64,000 nucleotides of DNA from DAOTYH01 sp034435015 (GCA_034435015.1 DAOTYH010000080.1:10837-74836), one strand, 5' to 3'; shown: positions 42,734 to 52,212, numbered from the stretch's first letter. The notes: generated by a model not told the origin, from the sequence alone. Made by a program: numbers and translations.

Positions 42734-45034
42734 CTACCTCCGCGCACGGATTATATTTCGGAGGCTTGTGACAGTGGGCAACAGGCCAGTTATGGTTAGT
42801 GTCAGGCCGGCTATAGCCCGCGCAAAGGCCTCCCCTCCGCCAATGGCACTGCTGATATGCGAGATACCCTGCACCAGAAGGATTAGACCTATCCCGCTGA
42901 CTCCGATCCCCATAGTGCTCATGCCGAGATAAGCAACCCGACTGCTCCTGACCAGCCCTCCTATACCCATGAAGATCAGGCCGCCGCCCACGATAATCAT
43001 GCAGGCGCCGCCAAGCAGGTTGGCCTGTGGCGAAGCACTGCCGGTCAGCATGACAATGGGGCTACAGAGGATAGTCAGTGCGCCCGCGAAAATGACGCCT
43101 GCCCTGAGCAATGTATGGAGCCAGTGGTAAGATCGTCTGTGCCGTTTGGACCGGCGCAAGGGCTGGGTCTGCGGAAGATAGGCTTCCTCCGTCGCGATAG
43201 GCGTCAGGCGGGGTTGTGTTTCCTCTATGCTGGTTGGGTAAGTCAGGGGCAGACGCTCTGGCGCTTCCGCTACCGCCACACCCGTTGCCGATTGAAGCAC
43301 AGGCTGTGGATGGGAGCCGTTCCCGCTTCCGGTCGGTGTTTGCGGAGGCTGGGAGCTGACCGCCGAACGCCGTAGCAGGGGGAGCAGAGGCTCGCTGTTA
43401 CCTGCACGCTCGCCAGCGCTGGCTCCTTCTTTGTGGCTGTGGTAATAGCCATAGCCATAACCATAGTAATAGTAGCTGCTGTAATGGGCTGATCGGGTCT
43501 TGATGCCGGTCAGCACAACCCCGACCACTCTGGCATTCACCCGTTCCAGTTGCTTGACAGCCTGTTGGGCCAAGCGCAGTTTTGTCTTGCCAACCCGTAG
43601 CACAAGCAGTATTCCGTCCACATGCGGGCCAAGTACCGATGCATCTGCTACGGCCAATACAGGCGGCGAATCAATCACGGCTATCTCGGCCTGTTTGGTC
43701 AGTTGGTCAAGGATTCGCCGGGCGCGGTCTGAGTCAAGAAGTTCAGTCGGGTTGGGGGGAAGCGGCCCTGATGCCAAGATAGACAGGTTAGGCACGCCTG
43801 AAGCCTTGAGCACCCGGTCCATGTAGTTCAGCGGCTTAACAAACAGATCGCTGAGGCCACTGCCCGTCTCTATTCCAAACAGCGAATGCAGGGTCGGATG
43901 ATGGAGGTCAGCCTCCACCACAATCGTTTCGCGACCGTTAAGTGCCAATACTGCGCCCAGATTGGCCGCCACAGTGGTTTTGCCGTCTTGCGGTGAGGGG
44001 CTGGTCACCAGCAGGAGCTGGATGCGGCGATCCACGCCAGCGTATTGTATATTGGTACGCAAGGCACGGAACGCCTCAGCAGTCACTGAACGGGGCTTCG
44101 TAACCGTGATCAGCATACCATCCTTTGGGTCAATCTCTGCGATCATTCCCAGGGTGGGCAATCCCAGTAGCTGAGCTACCTGATCAGGTGACTTGACTGT
44201 GTCATCCAGCATTTCCTTGGCAAAAACCGCCGTAACTCCCAACATGAGGCCAAGCAGTCCACCCAAGACGGTGTTCAAGATCAAGTTGGGGCTGATCGGC
44301 TCAGTCGGCGGGGTGGCTACCTTAACCTGAATCACGTTCGAGGCGGCCTGTGCCTCGGCTATCCGAATTTGTTCGTAGCTCTCCAGCAAGCTGGCGTGAG
44401 TCTGGCGGTACTGGGCCAGCAAAGTCTCCAGACGGTCGCGCTCAGCCCGGTCTTCAGGGGAGTTCCTCAGCGCGTTGATCTGTTCTGTCGTCTGCCGGAT
44501 CTGCTCCTCCATATCCTGAAGCTGTTGCGCCAGGCTTGCCTTTGAAGCGGCATAGCGCGAGGATTGAATAGCTTCCGTCTGTTCAATGAATACCTGCACC
44601 AGCGTATTGGCAATAGCCGCGGCTTCTTCCGGGTCACGCCCCTCGACTTGTATCTCGATCAACTGAGTGTCTGGAACACGCCGTGCTGAAACCATCTCCT
44701 TCAGTGTATCAATGTCGTATCCCAGCTCAAGCCGCTCGATGGTTGCCTCAAGTATAGGCTGCTCAGTCAGCAACTGGGCATAAGTACGTGCCCGCCGCTC
44801 GCTGGCCAGCAACGAGTTGTAGTCATCAGTGCCTGTGTAGGGAGCCTCGTCAATCAGCAGGGTGGTTGAAGCGGCGTAGGTTGGCGCAATGAAATGACTG
44901 GCTCCAAATGCTAATGCACCAGCCAGTATGGCGGCCAAGATAAGCAACCATAAGTGCGACCAGATCAACAGCAGGTAGGTTCTGGCATCTACAGACGGGT
45001 ATCTGCTTGATTCATGAGTAAGCTCGGTTTGCAT
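42734..45034 (-). CDS. Wzz-type chain-length regulator fused to tyrosine autokinase, with extra C-terminal membrane domain
   Basis: 766 aa from ATG 45034 (GGGAAG just upstream; an ATG 12 bp earlier lacks one). Membrane helix ~26-50, Wzz domain with coiled coil (~55-245), second helix ~251-273, BY-kinase domain (~310-515). The kinase has Walker A SPSPQDGKTT, A' IVVEADLHHP and Walker B IAVIDSPP. The Tyr cluster that is normally C-terminal is at ~518-531 (HYSSYYYYGYGYGYY). About 235 more residues follow: a disordered linker and four predicted membrane helices (~643-760). Controls polymer length and export. Overlaps the dehydratase gene by 46 nt. Confidence 0.93.
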   Translation of the reverse strand: MQTELTHESSRYPSVDARTYLLLIWSHLWLLILAAILAGALAFGASHFIAPTYAASTTLLIDEAPYTGTDDYNSLLASERRARTYAQLLTEQPILEATIERLELGYDIDTLKEMVSARRVPDTQLIEIQVEGRDPEEAAAIANTLVQVFIEQTEAIQSSRYAASKASLAQQLQDMEEQIRQTTEQINALRNSPEDRAERDRLETLLAQYRQTHASLLESYEQIRIAEAQAASNVIQVKVATPPTEPISPNLILNTVLGGLLGLMLGVTAVFAKEMLDDTVKSPDQVAQLLGLPTLGMIAEIDPKDGMLITVTKPRSVTAEAFRALRTNIQYAGVDRRIQLLLVTSPSPQDGKTTVAANLGAVLALNGRETIVVEADLHHPTLHSLFGIETGSGLSDLFVKPLNYMDRVLKASGVPNLSILASGPLPPNPTELLDSDRARRILDQLTKQAEIAVIDSPPVLAVADASVLGPHVDGILLVLRVGKTKLRLAQQAVKQLERVNARVVGVVLTGIKTRSAHYSSYYYYGYGYGYYHSHKEGASAGERAGNSEPLLPLLRRSAVSSQPPQTPTGSGNGSHPQPVLQSATGVAVAEAPERLPLTYPTSIEETQPRLTPIATEEAYLPQTQPLRRSKRHRRSYHWLHTLLRAGVIFAGALTILCSPIVMLTGSASPQANLLGGACMIIVGGGLIFMGIGGLVRSSRVAYLGMSTMGIGVSGIGLILLVQGISHISSAIGGGEAFARAIAGLTLTITGLLPTVTSLRNIIRARR

Positions 45035-46908
45035 GATTCTTCCCATCCAGACATCACATCACGAGGTTGATAAGTTTCCACCAACGTCTTAAGCATGGCA
45101 TGGATGCCCGCCCTGTCCTGAGCACGGGCCGCCTCAAAGAGCTTTTCTAGGGCCGTGTCGAACGTCTCGTCATCATAGGTGGTTTGATGATTTGCCACGA
45201 AAATCTTGTTGTGCTTAGTAGCCGTCACGCCTTCTTCAAAGCTGAGTAGTTCCTCCGCCAGACGCTCGCCGGGCCGGATGCCGGTGTAGACAATGTCTAT
45301 ATCAACGCCCGGTTCCAAGCCGGAGAGGCGGATCATGTCACGGGCCAGGTCTACAATCTTGACAGGCTCACCCATGTCTAGGACGTAAATCTCACCGCTC
45401 TTGCCGTGTGCCGCGGCCTGTAGCGTAAGCTGAACGGCTTCAGGAATGGTCATGAAATAGCGTGTCATATTGGGATGGGTAACCGTTACCGGCCCTCCCA
45501 TCTGAATCTGTTGCTTGAAGAGAGGGATTACACTACCGCGACTGCCAAGCACATTGCCGAAGCGCACTGACACATAAACCTGATCGGGCGGGGCTTTCCT
45601 CCCCGCCTGCGCCACTATCAGCTCGGTGACCCGCTTGGTTGCGCCCATGACGGAGGTGGGGTTTACGGCCTTGTCAGTTGAGATGTTAACGAAATGCCTG
45701 GCATTGTAGGCCAGCGCAAGATCAACCAGATTCTTGATCCCGCCAATGTTATTTAAGACCGCCTCGTCAGGATTGGCCTCCATCAGGGGAACATGCTTGT
45801 GGGCGGCGGTGTTGAAGACAATGTGAGGACGGTAGGTCCTGAAAATGTGCTCCAGCTTCCCTCGATTCTGGATGTCCACAATGATGGCAGGTGCCTTGAG
45901 ATCGGGGAAACGGTATTCCAACTCTCGCTGGATTTCAACCAAGCTGTTCTCCCCCCGCCCGATAAGCAGAACAGCCGCCGGGTGGAAGCGTGCGACTTGC
46001 CGGGTCAATTCGGACCCAATTGAGCCGCCTGCGCCCGTGATCATCACAATACGTTCGTTCAAGTAGTCAGCTATGTCCCCTAGATCGAGGCGGGCCGGTT
46101 CACGCCGCAGGAGGTCTTCGATGCGCACGTCGCGTATTTCGGAGATGGACAGAAAGCCGTTTGTTGCCTCGTAGGCATGGGGAACAATGCGACAGCGTAC
46201 TCCGGCCTCATGGGCAAGTTCGAATACACGGCGGACGGTGCCCCCGGAGGCCGACGGCATAGCAATGATCACCTCGTTGATGTGATGCCGTGTGACAACA
46301 AAGGGCAACTCTTCGATGCCGCCAAAAACAGGTAACCCTCCAAAGTACATGTGATGTTTGGAGGTATCTTCATCCAGCAGTCCAACAGGGTTCATCAAGG
46401 TCTGGGGGAACTGGCGCATACTCTCAGCCAGCAACACACCGGCGTCTCCTTCCGTTACGATCAACACACGCCGCTGGCTGTGTCCGGTCCTACGGCTTGC
46501 ATTCCAAACGAAATATAGCCGCCATGCGAATCGCGCTCCGCCCAGCATCAGCAGAGCCAGCATCCCGTCCAGCAAGGGGATACTACGGGGGATCACAAGC
46601 TCGTCAGGCAGAGGAAAGGCGATCAGCAAAGTTGACGCAAAAAGCACGGTAGCCAGCCCGGTAGCCTTGATCAAGGTGAAGAGGTCCCAGACAGCAACAC
46701 GGCGCCATATCTGCCGGTACAGACCAAAAACGTACACAAGGACGCCCTTCACGGGCAGTGTGAGCTGGGTGTACAGCAGGGCCGCGCCAATGTACTGTGG
46801 CCAGACCTCCGTCGGCAGGCGCAGCATAAATGCTATTGGCGCCGCCAAAGCCCACAACAGCACATCAACTAAAAACTTCGAGGACAGCCGGCCTATGCTT
46901 TTCGACAT
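44989..46908 (-). CDS. membrane-bound NDP-sugar 4,6-dehydratase (CapD/PglF/WbpM type)
   Basis: 639 aa. Four N-terminal membrane helices (~10-120), a CoA-binding-like Rossmann region (~140-260; VLIVTEGDAGVLL), then an extended SDR domain from ~285 (IVMITGAGGSIGSELTRQV). The NAD motif TGAGGSIGS is intact, and NISTDKAVNPTSVMGATKR supplies the active-site Thr-Asp-Lys of UDP-GlcNAc 4,6-dehydratases. Makes UDP-4-keto-6-deoxy-GlcNAc. Fourth gene of the putative bacillosamine operon. AGGAGG is 5 bp before the ATG. Confidence 0.93.
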   Translation of the reverse strand: MSKSIGRLSSKFLVDVLLWALAAPIAFMLRLPTEVWPQYIGAALLYTQLTLPVKGVLVYVFGLYRQIWRRVAVWDLFTLIKATGLATVLFASTLLIAFPLPDELVIPRSIPLLDGMLALLMLGGARFAWRLYFVWNASRRTGHSQRRVLIVTEGDAGVLLAESMRQFPQTLMNPVGLLDEDTSKHHMYFGGLPVFGGIEELPFVVTRHHINEVIIAMPSASGGTVRRVFELAHEAGVRCRIVPHAYEATNGFLSISEIRDVRIEDLLRREPARLDLGDIADYLNERIVMITGAGGSIGSELTRQVARFHPAAVLLIGRGENSLVEIQRELEYRFPDLKAPAIIVDIQNRGKLEHIFRTYRPHIVFNTAAHKHVPLMEANPDEAVLNNIGGIKNLVDLALAYNARHFVNISTDKAVNPTSVMGATKRVTELIVAQAGRKAPPDQVYVSVRFGNVLGSRGSVIPLFKQQIQMGGPVTVTHPNMTRYFMTIPEAVQLTLQAAAHGKSGEIYVLDMGEPVKIVDLARDMIRLSGLEPGVDIDIVYTGIRPGERLAEELLSFEEGVTATKHNKIFVANHQTTYDDETFDTALEKLFEAARAQDRAGIHAMLKTLVETYQPRDVMSGWEESCKPSLLMNQADTRL

Positions 46909-48029
46909 CCGACCCTCCTGACCGCCTCCTCCAAAGCACAGGTGACTGTTTCAATCTGAGCCTCGGTCAGATTGTTGTGATAAGGGAGAGCGATTGTTCG
47001 TCTGGATATAGATTCGGTTATGGGGAGTTCAACAGGCGCTTTGAGGTAATGCCGCATGTAAGGTTGCGTGTGGATTGGAGAGAAGTAGCCGCGTACAGGC
47101 ACTCCCTGCTCCGACATAGACTGCATCACCCTGTCGCGGTCAAACCCGTCTGCCAGCGTGACAACATAAACAAACCAGCTCATCCGCACGTATGGCCTGA
47201 CGATTGGCGGACGTACCCAGTCGTATACTTGCAGGCGGCGGGTATATCGGCTTGCCACTTCTTCGCGCTTCTGGAGGAACGTCTCGATCCGCTTCAGTTG
47301 AGATACTCCTAGAGCGGCAGAGAGTTCGTCCAGCCGATAGTTGTAGCCGAGCCGTTCGTGTTCCAGCCATGATCCCATCTCGTCCCGGCCCTGATTGCGG
47401 AGGCTTCGGGCGATGTTTGCGATCTCATCATCATTAGTCACGATCATGCCGCCTTCGCCAGTGGTGATCTGCTTATTGGGGTAGAAGGCAAATGCCCCTG
47501 CCCGGCCAAACTGCCCGATCATGCGCCCCTTATATTGCGCTCCTAGTGCTTCACAGCAGTCATCTATCACCGTCAGACCATGCCGATCAGCAATTGCTTG
47601 GATGGCATCCCATTCCGCTGGATGACCAAATACATCCACTACCATGATGGCTTTTGTGCGGGCTGTGATCTTGCGTTCCAAGTCCTCCGGGTCTATCGTG
47701 AAGGTGTCAGGCTCAATATCTACGAAGACAGGTACAGCCCCCTCAAAAAGGCAGACATTCACGCTTGCCGCAAATGTAAAGGAGGGGACCAGTATCTCAT
47801 CCCCATCTCCAATACCCAGCGCTTTGATGATCAGGTGCAGGGCGGCTGTCCCTGAACTGACGGCTACAGCGTGTTTGACGCCAACGTAGCTGGCCATTTG
47901 CTTTTCGAATTCCAACGCATAGGGACCAAGAGCCAGCCGGCCAGATAACAGCGCATCCAGCACAGCCTGTACATCAGTCTGGTCAATATCTGGTGAAGAC
48001 ATTGGGATCAGCTCGGTCATTTCACTCAC
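46893..48029 (-). CDS. DegT/DnrJ/EryC1/StrS aminotransferase (PglE-like)
   Basis: 378 aa from GTG 48029 (GTGA overlap with the upstream stop; ATG 48020 is an alternative). PLP fold type I sugar aminotransferase: AVSSGTAALHLIIKALGIG, ILVPSFTFAASVN, VIDDCCEALGAQYKG and the Schiff-base lysine in FAFYPNKQITTGEGG. By context it would aminate the 4-keto sugar produced by the dehydratase downstream. Overlaps that gene by 16 nt. Confidence 0.92.
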   Translation of the reverse strand: MSEMTELIPMSSPDIDQTDVQAVLDALLSGRLALGPYALEFEKQMASYVGVKHAVAVSSGTAALHLIIKALGIGDGDEILVPSFTFAASVNVCLFEGAVPVFVDIEPDTFTIDPEDLERKITARTKAIMVVDVFGHPAEWDAIQAIADRHGLTVIDDCCEALGAQYKGRMIGQFGRAGAFAFYPNKQITTGEGGMIVTNDDEIANIARSLRNQGRDEMGSWLEHERLGYNYRLDELSAALGVSQLKRIETFLQKREEVASRYTRRLQVYDWVRPPIVRPYVRMSWFVYVVTLADGFDRDRVMQSMSEQGVPVRGYFSPIHTQPYMRHYLKAPVELPITESISRRTIALPYHNNLTEAQIETVTCALEEAVRRVGCRKA

Positions 48030-48652
48030 CTGATCACCTCAGCCGGAATACCGGCAACTGTGGTCCCTGCCGGAACATCGCGTATCACAACTGCCCCTGC
48101 CCCAACCACGGCCCAACTCCCTATGCTGACCCCCGGCAAGACCGCACTCCCAATACCAAGTAAAGCTCCTTCGCCAACCCGGACCCCGCCCGCTAGATGG
48201 ACACCCGGGCAAATATGGGCATAGTTTTCTACTGCGCAGTCGTGGTCAATGGTAGCTCCTGTGTTGACAATTACATGCGCTCCGACCCGGCTGTCTGGCT
48301 GGATCACAGCCCCTGCGAAGACAACTGTGCCGTCTCCCAGCGTAGTAGACGGGTGGACATAAGCGCAGGGGTGAGAAACGCTGACCCATCTCATGGCTTC
48401 AAAGCGCAATGCGAGTTGCCGGCGCAACGAATTGTCACCTATGCCAATCACACCGAACGTGCCCTGCTCAGGGGTGAAGCTGGCGATACTGCCTGTGACA
48501 GGCACACCAAGCACGGCCTGCCCTTGCTTGGACGGGTCGTCATCACGCACTGCTGTAACAGCCCACCCAGCCGCCTGCAGGGTGCTGATCACAACTTTGG
48601 CGTGTCCCCCGCCGCCTAATACCACTACGATCCGCCGGGCTGGATCATTCAT
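48026..48652 (-). CDS. NeuD/PglD-family sugar O- or N-acetyltransferase
   Basis: 208 aa from ATG 48652; a longer frame to 48709 would overlap the upstream gene by 65 nt and adds a non-conserved segment. N-terminal PglD_N Rossmann-like domain (RRIVVVLGGGGHAKVVISTL), then left-handed beta-helix of hexapeptide repeats (~90-205; GATIDHDCAVENYAHICPGV). The histidine of IDHDCAV is the catalytic base position of PglD. Expected to acetylate the C4 amine of UDP-4-amino-sugar. Overlaps neighbours by 8 and 4 nt. Confidence 0.9.
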   Translation of the reverse strand: MNDPARRIVVVLGGGGHAKVVISTLQAAGWAVTAVRDDDPSKQGQAVLGVPVTGSIASFTPEQGTFGVIGIGDNSLRRQLALRFEAMRWVSVSHPCAYVHPSTTLGDGTVVFAGAVIQPDSRVGAHVIVNTGATIDHDCAVENYAHICPGVHLAGGVRVGEGALLGIGSAVLPGVSIGSWAVVGAGAVVIRDVPAGTTVAGIPAEVIR

Positions 48653-49256
48653 TGTCTGTCCCTGTAAAAACCGGCATGGTATGATGGGCGGGGGCGCTGA
48701 TCCCCTCACGCCGCAGAACGGTCAAGACCGTCATAGCTAGAATCTTCAGATCAAGCCACAGGCTGTAGTGATCAACATACCATAGGTCATAGGCGAACCT
48801 CTGTGCCCAGGTTGTTGCGTTGCGCCCATTGACCTGTGCCCAGCCCGTGATGCCGGGTCTGACCTCGTGCCGCCGGGCCTGCTCAGGGGTGTATCGGTCA
48901 AGATACTCGATCAGCAAGGGACGCGGCCCGACGAGACTCATCTCCCCCTTCAGGACATTGAACAGCTCAGGTAACTCGTCTAAGCTGGTCTTCCGTAGCC
49001 AGAGGCCGAAACCGGTTAATCTGTCTGCATCGGGGAGGAGATTTCCTTCGGCGTCACAGTCGTTGGTCATTGTACGGAACTTAAGCAGGGTGAAGGGCTT
49101 CCCACAGAGGCCGGGGCGTTGTTGAAGAAATAAGATGGGCGCCCCTAACTTGAGGCGTACCAGAAGGGCAACCACTGCCATAACCGGCAAAGTGATGACA
49201 AGCAGAGGTATGGTGAGTGCTAGGTCCAGCAGGCGCTTGCCAAGACGACGGTACAT
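48645..49256 (-). CDS. monotopic phosphoglycosyl transferase (PglC-like sugar transferase)
   Basis: 203 aa from ATG 49256 (MYRRLGKRLLDLALTIPLL); the ATG at 49277 has no ribosome-binding site. The short form, a single re-entrant membrane helix plus catalytic domain, matches PglC rather than WbaP/WcaJ. Landmarks are RPGLCGKPFTLLKFRTM, the catalytic Asp-Glu in KTSLDELPELFNVLKGEMSL and GPRPLL. Transfers phospho-sugar from UDP-sugar to undecaprenyl phosphate, starting a lipid-linked glycan. First gene of the leftward operon. Confidence 0.93.
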   Translation of the reverse strand: MYRRLGKRLLDLALTIPLLVITLPVMAVVALLVRLKLGAPILFLQQRPGLCGKPFTLLKFRTMTNDCDAEGNLLPDADRLTGFGLWLRKTSLDELPELFNVLKGEMSLVGPRPLLIEYLDRYTPEQARRHEVRPGITGWAQVNGRNATTWAQRFAYDLWYVDHYSLWLDLKILAMTVLTVLRREGISAPAHHTMPVFTGTDNE

Positions 49257-49378
49257 GATTCCAGCCCCTACCCCCATGAATGATCAAATAATAAGAGCCA
49301 GCAGGGGTCTATTCACATCGTAACTTTCCGGGCAGGCAGTCACAATGGGGGAAAACCCCTATCTTCTGAATTCCTTCA

Positions 49379-49404
49379 CATTTCTCAAGGAAACTTGAGA
49401 AATG
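49379..49404. other. perfect 11-bp inverted repeat with GAAA loop
   Basis: Arms CATTTCTCAAG (49379-49389) and CTTGAGAAATG (49394-49404) around GAAA, in the gap between the divergent glycan operons. Candidate operator for both, or a stable RNA hairpin. Just before it there is also a small GGGG-GAAAA-CCCC repeat (about 49347-49360). Confidence 0.7.
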
Positions 49405-49453
49405 GAGTGGAACTACAGGCAATTACTACTGATGTTTTTGGTTGATCCAGTTG

Positions 49454-49459
49454 TACAAT
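49454..49459 (+). promoter_or_regulatory. -10 element of rightward glycan operon
   Basis: TACAAT at 49454-49459 with a weak -35 (GATGTT). It predicts a transcript start near 49466 and thus excludes a translation start at 49442. Confidence 0.35.
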
Positions 49460-49489
49460 CCTGTTGAGATCGGTGAAGGGGGCACTCGA

Positions 49490-50869
49490 TTGGGCGTAGT
49501 TCAACCTTCCGGCGGCAGGAATGCCTTACGGCCTCTCAAGTCTTCAGCGGCTATCACACTGGCCAGTGTTGCCGGCATTGCCGCTACGTCAGTAAACAGC
49601 CTTATCTTAGCCTTTATGCTGGGGCCTTCCGGGGTGGGGTTAGTTGCCACTCTGATCTCGATCCCAACCATTGTGATCGTCCTGTCAAACTGGGGGCTTC
49701 ATTCTGCCGGCCTGTACCATCTGGGACAGCAGAAATATGCTGACGTTGAGATCGTTTCAAGCGTGGTATGGATGGGAGTGGCCATCGGCCTGTTGCTTCT
49801 AGGTGCTGGGCTGGCGGGGATGTCTATCCTGACCCGCTTAATCCCGGAGGCACCCGCTACACCGATTTTTCTGGCACTGGCGGCCATTCTGCCGCAGGTA
49901 TTACTTCTGTACTTTGGGGATATAGCGATAGGGTTAGGTAAAACAAGCACGGCTGTACTGATGCGTATCCTGCCCGGCGCCGGTTATTTGATACTGTCTC
50001 TGGGGCTGGTCGTCCTGTCCCGTCTAGGGGTGACAGGGGCGATGATCGCCTATCTGACAGGTATGTGGGGGGCGGCCACAGCCGGATTTGTATCGCTCTT
50101 TCGCTCTGGCGCTCTCCGTCTCACCGTGAGCTGGCCCTTTGTGAAAGAAGCCCTCCGCTTTGGTTTCCAGTCCCACATAGGAGATATTGCCCAGTATCTG
50201 GTTTACCGTCTTGATCTGCCGCTTGTCAGTTACTATGCCGGTCTGAGCGCCGCTGGCTACTATTCCGTTGCAGTACGGATTGCGGAACTGCTCTGGTTGC
50301 CGTCCAATTCGCTGAGGGCGGTCCTGCTGGCACATGTGTCTTCCTCACAAAACGCAGATGCAGATAAGCTGACGGCCCTATTGAGTCGGGTTTTACTTGT
50401 GTTCAGCGTGCTTGCCGCCATTCTCTTAGGAGCAGCAGGGCAGTTGTTGATAGGATGGATATTGCCTCAGTACCTTCCCGCTGTACCCCTGCTGTGGGTA
50501 CTACTGCCGGGGGTCGTGACAGCCTCTGTATTTAGGGTGCTGATCGGCGATATAACAGGGAGGGGAACACCGGGGCGTGTTGCCCAGATTACGGTAGGCG
50601 GCCTGTTAGCCGGCTTGGCTCTCTACCTGATCTTGATCCCCCGTCTTGGGGCAATGGGGGCGGCCCTGACATCCAGTGTCCTCTATTTCGGCGAGTATAT
50701 CGTGGTCCTGATCGTGCTGGCCAGCCGAAGCAAAATGCCGGTAAGGGATTTTGTATTGATCCGCAGGCAAGACCTGAGTGTTATGATGGGGATTGCCCGG
50801 CGCAACGCATCCAGTGTAACCGCCGCTCTCAAGGGAAGCTGGATTCATGTGGGGAATACAAGGCGATGA
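49490..50869 (+). CDS. polysaccharide flippase (Wzx/MATE-MOP superfamily)
   Basis: 459 aa from TTG 49490, which has AAGGGGG 7 bp upstream and lies after the predicted transcript start; the longer frame (TTG 49442) has neither. About 12-14 membrane helices. Polysaccharide_synt features are near the N-terminus (SSAAITLASVAGIAATSVNS, LGPSGVGLVATL) and in the middle (YRLDLPLVSYYAGLSAAGYY). Moves lipid-linked oligosaccharides across the membrane. Starts the rightward glycan operon; overlaps the next gene by 4 nt. Confidence 0.88.
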   Translation: MGVVQPSGGRNALRPLKSSAAITLASVAGIAATSVNSLILAFMLGPSGVGLVATLISIPTIVIVLSNWGLHSAGLYHLGQQKYADVEIVSSVVWMGVAIGLLLLGAGLAGMSILTRLIPEAPATPIFLALAAILPQVLLLYFGDIAIGLGKTSTAVLMRILPGAGYLILSLGLVVLSRLGVTGAMIAYLTGMWGAATAGFVSLFRSGALRLTVSWPFVKEALRFGFQSHIGDIAQYLVYRLDLPLVSYYAGLSAAGYYSVAVRIAELLWLPSNSLRAVLLAHVSSSQNADADKLTALLSRVLLVFSVLAAILLGAAGQLLIGWILPQYLPAVPLLWVLLPGVVTASVFRVLIGDITGRGTPGRVAQITVGGLLAGLALYLILIPRLGAMGAALTSSVLYFGEYIVVLIVLASRSKMPVRDFVLIRRQDLSVMMGIARRNASSVTAALKGSWIHVGNTRR

Positions 50870-52182
50870 TAATCCTGACCCTCATCCTGACATTGATGGC
50901 GTTCGGTATGGCATGGCTTTCAAAGCGCCGCTACGGTGACATACTGGCACCACTAGGTCTGTTCAGTATGGTCTGGTTTGGGATGCTGGCGCTGGAGACG
51001 ATACCTATCGTTTCCTACACGCCTGTCTCAGCGCCAACGTGGATTATGCTGGTCGGAGCAGGCATCACCTTTGCTGTTGGCGCTTTGCTTGTCTCACCCC
51101 CCTCGCTGAATCCCTCGCGGCCAGAGGGGGTCTCTGCCGGGCAGGGACGCTCTCACCTTCTGGGCATTGCGTTGATCTTTGCGATAGGGTTGATTGGAAC
51201 AGGGTCTTTCATCAGCTTGGTCAACAATCTGCTGGGATGGCAGGTGGTGCTTGAGGACCCGCGCCTATTTTTATATACCCGCCGCTTTGGTGACTTAACC
51301 AAGCTGGGGGTCATTGGTATTGCTTATTCTTCTAACGTGGTCCTCCTTCCGCTAGTTGCCATGTACGTTACCAAGTACCGACGCATGCCGACCTGGCTGT
51401 GGGCTGTCGTCATTTATGCATTGGCTGTCATGCTGATGGACCCCTCGCGTACCATGTTGCTGGTTGCTCTTTCGTGGGCAGTCTTTGCGTGGCTCTATAT
51501 GGAGCAAAAGCGGAGAGCGGCACATACCCTTGCCCTCGCGGCGTTGGCTGTTGGTTTTGGGGTGTTCTTCCTCTTCAGCCAAGCCCGACTGCTGAAAGGA
51601 ACTTTTGGCCCGCAGAACTATTTGTACGATTACTCCAACCTCCGCAATACGCCTTTTGAAGGCTTCTTGGATGCGTACATTTACGCCACCGGCTCGGTGC
51701 CGGCTTTTGATGTATTTGTGAGGCGGGTTAATCTGGATGGCTTCACGTATGGATTCGAGACGTTCGGTCCTGTTTTAAGATTGGCCAATGTGATTGACCC
51801 CCGCGTGCTGTACCCGAAAAGTGTCAGGGATTTTTCCTTGATCCCGTTTCCTTACAACACCTACACATTCCTTGATGCCTTCTACAGCGATTTTGGGTGG
51901 CTGGGGGTACTGCTGGGGCCTTTCCTCATGGGGCTTGTCAGCCAGAACCTGTATCGGAATGCCAGAGAGAAGGGGAATTTCCTGAGTGTCTATGCGGCCT
52001 CTTGGATGGCTTCCATCCTGCTCTCTACGTTCAACGTGAACCGATTAACGTGGATCATCACGTGGTACTATCTATTCATCGGGATTGTCTTCAGCCTGTT
52101 AGCGGCAGGGTCAAGACGTGCGGTGAATGGCCGCGCTGTTTCTCCCTCCCCCGCCGCTAGTGTGATCCGCCATGATATATGA
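50866..52182 (+). CDS. O-antigen/oligosaccharide repeat-unit polymerase (Wzy-like)
   Basis: 438 aa, about 11-12 membrane helices with a large loop (~residues 240-320) between late helices, as in Wzy/O-antigen polymerases. Low sequence conservation is normal in this family; identification rests on topology, length and position between flippase and glycosyltransferases. The loop has RDFSLIPFPYNTYTFLDAFY, similar to the 'oligosaccharide repeat unit polymerase' group. Confidence 0.75.
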   Translation: MIILTLILTLMAFGMAWLSKRRYGDILAPLGLFSMVWFGMLALETIPIVSYTPVSAPTWIMLVGAGITFAVGALLVSPPSLNPSRPEGVSAGQGRSHLLGIALIFAIGLIGTGSFISLVNNLLGWQVVLEDPRLFLYTRRFGDLTKLGVIGIAYSSNVVLLPLVAMYVTKYRRMPTWLWAVVIYALAVMLMDPSRTMLLVALSWAVFAWLYMEQKRRAAHTLALAALAVGFGVFFLFSQARLLKGTFGPQNYLYDYSNLRNTPFEGFLDAYIYATGSVPAFDVFVRRVNLDGFTYGFETFGPVLRLANVIDPRVLYPKSVRDFSLIPFPYNTYTFLDAFYSDFGWLGVLLGPFLMGLVSQNLYRNAREKGNFLSVYAASWMASILLSTFNVNRLTWIITWYYLFIGIVFSLLAAGSRRAVNGRAVSPSPAASVIRHDI

Positions 52183-52212
52183 CGCGAATCATACTCCCCG
52201 GAAGCATATCTC

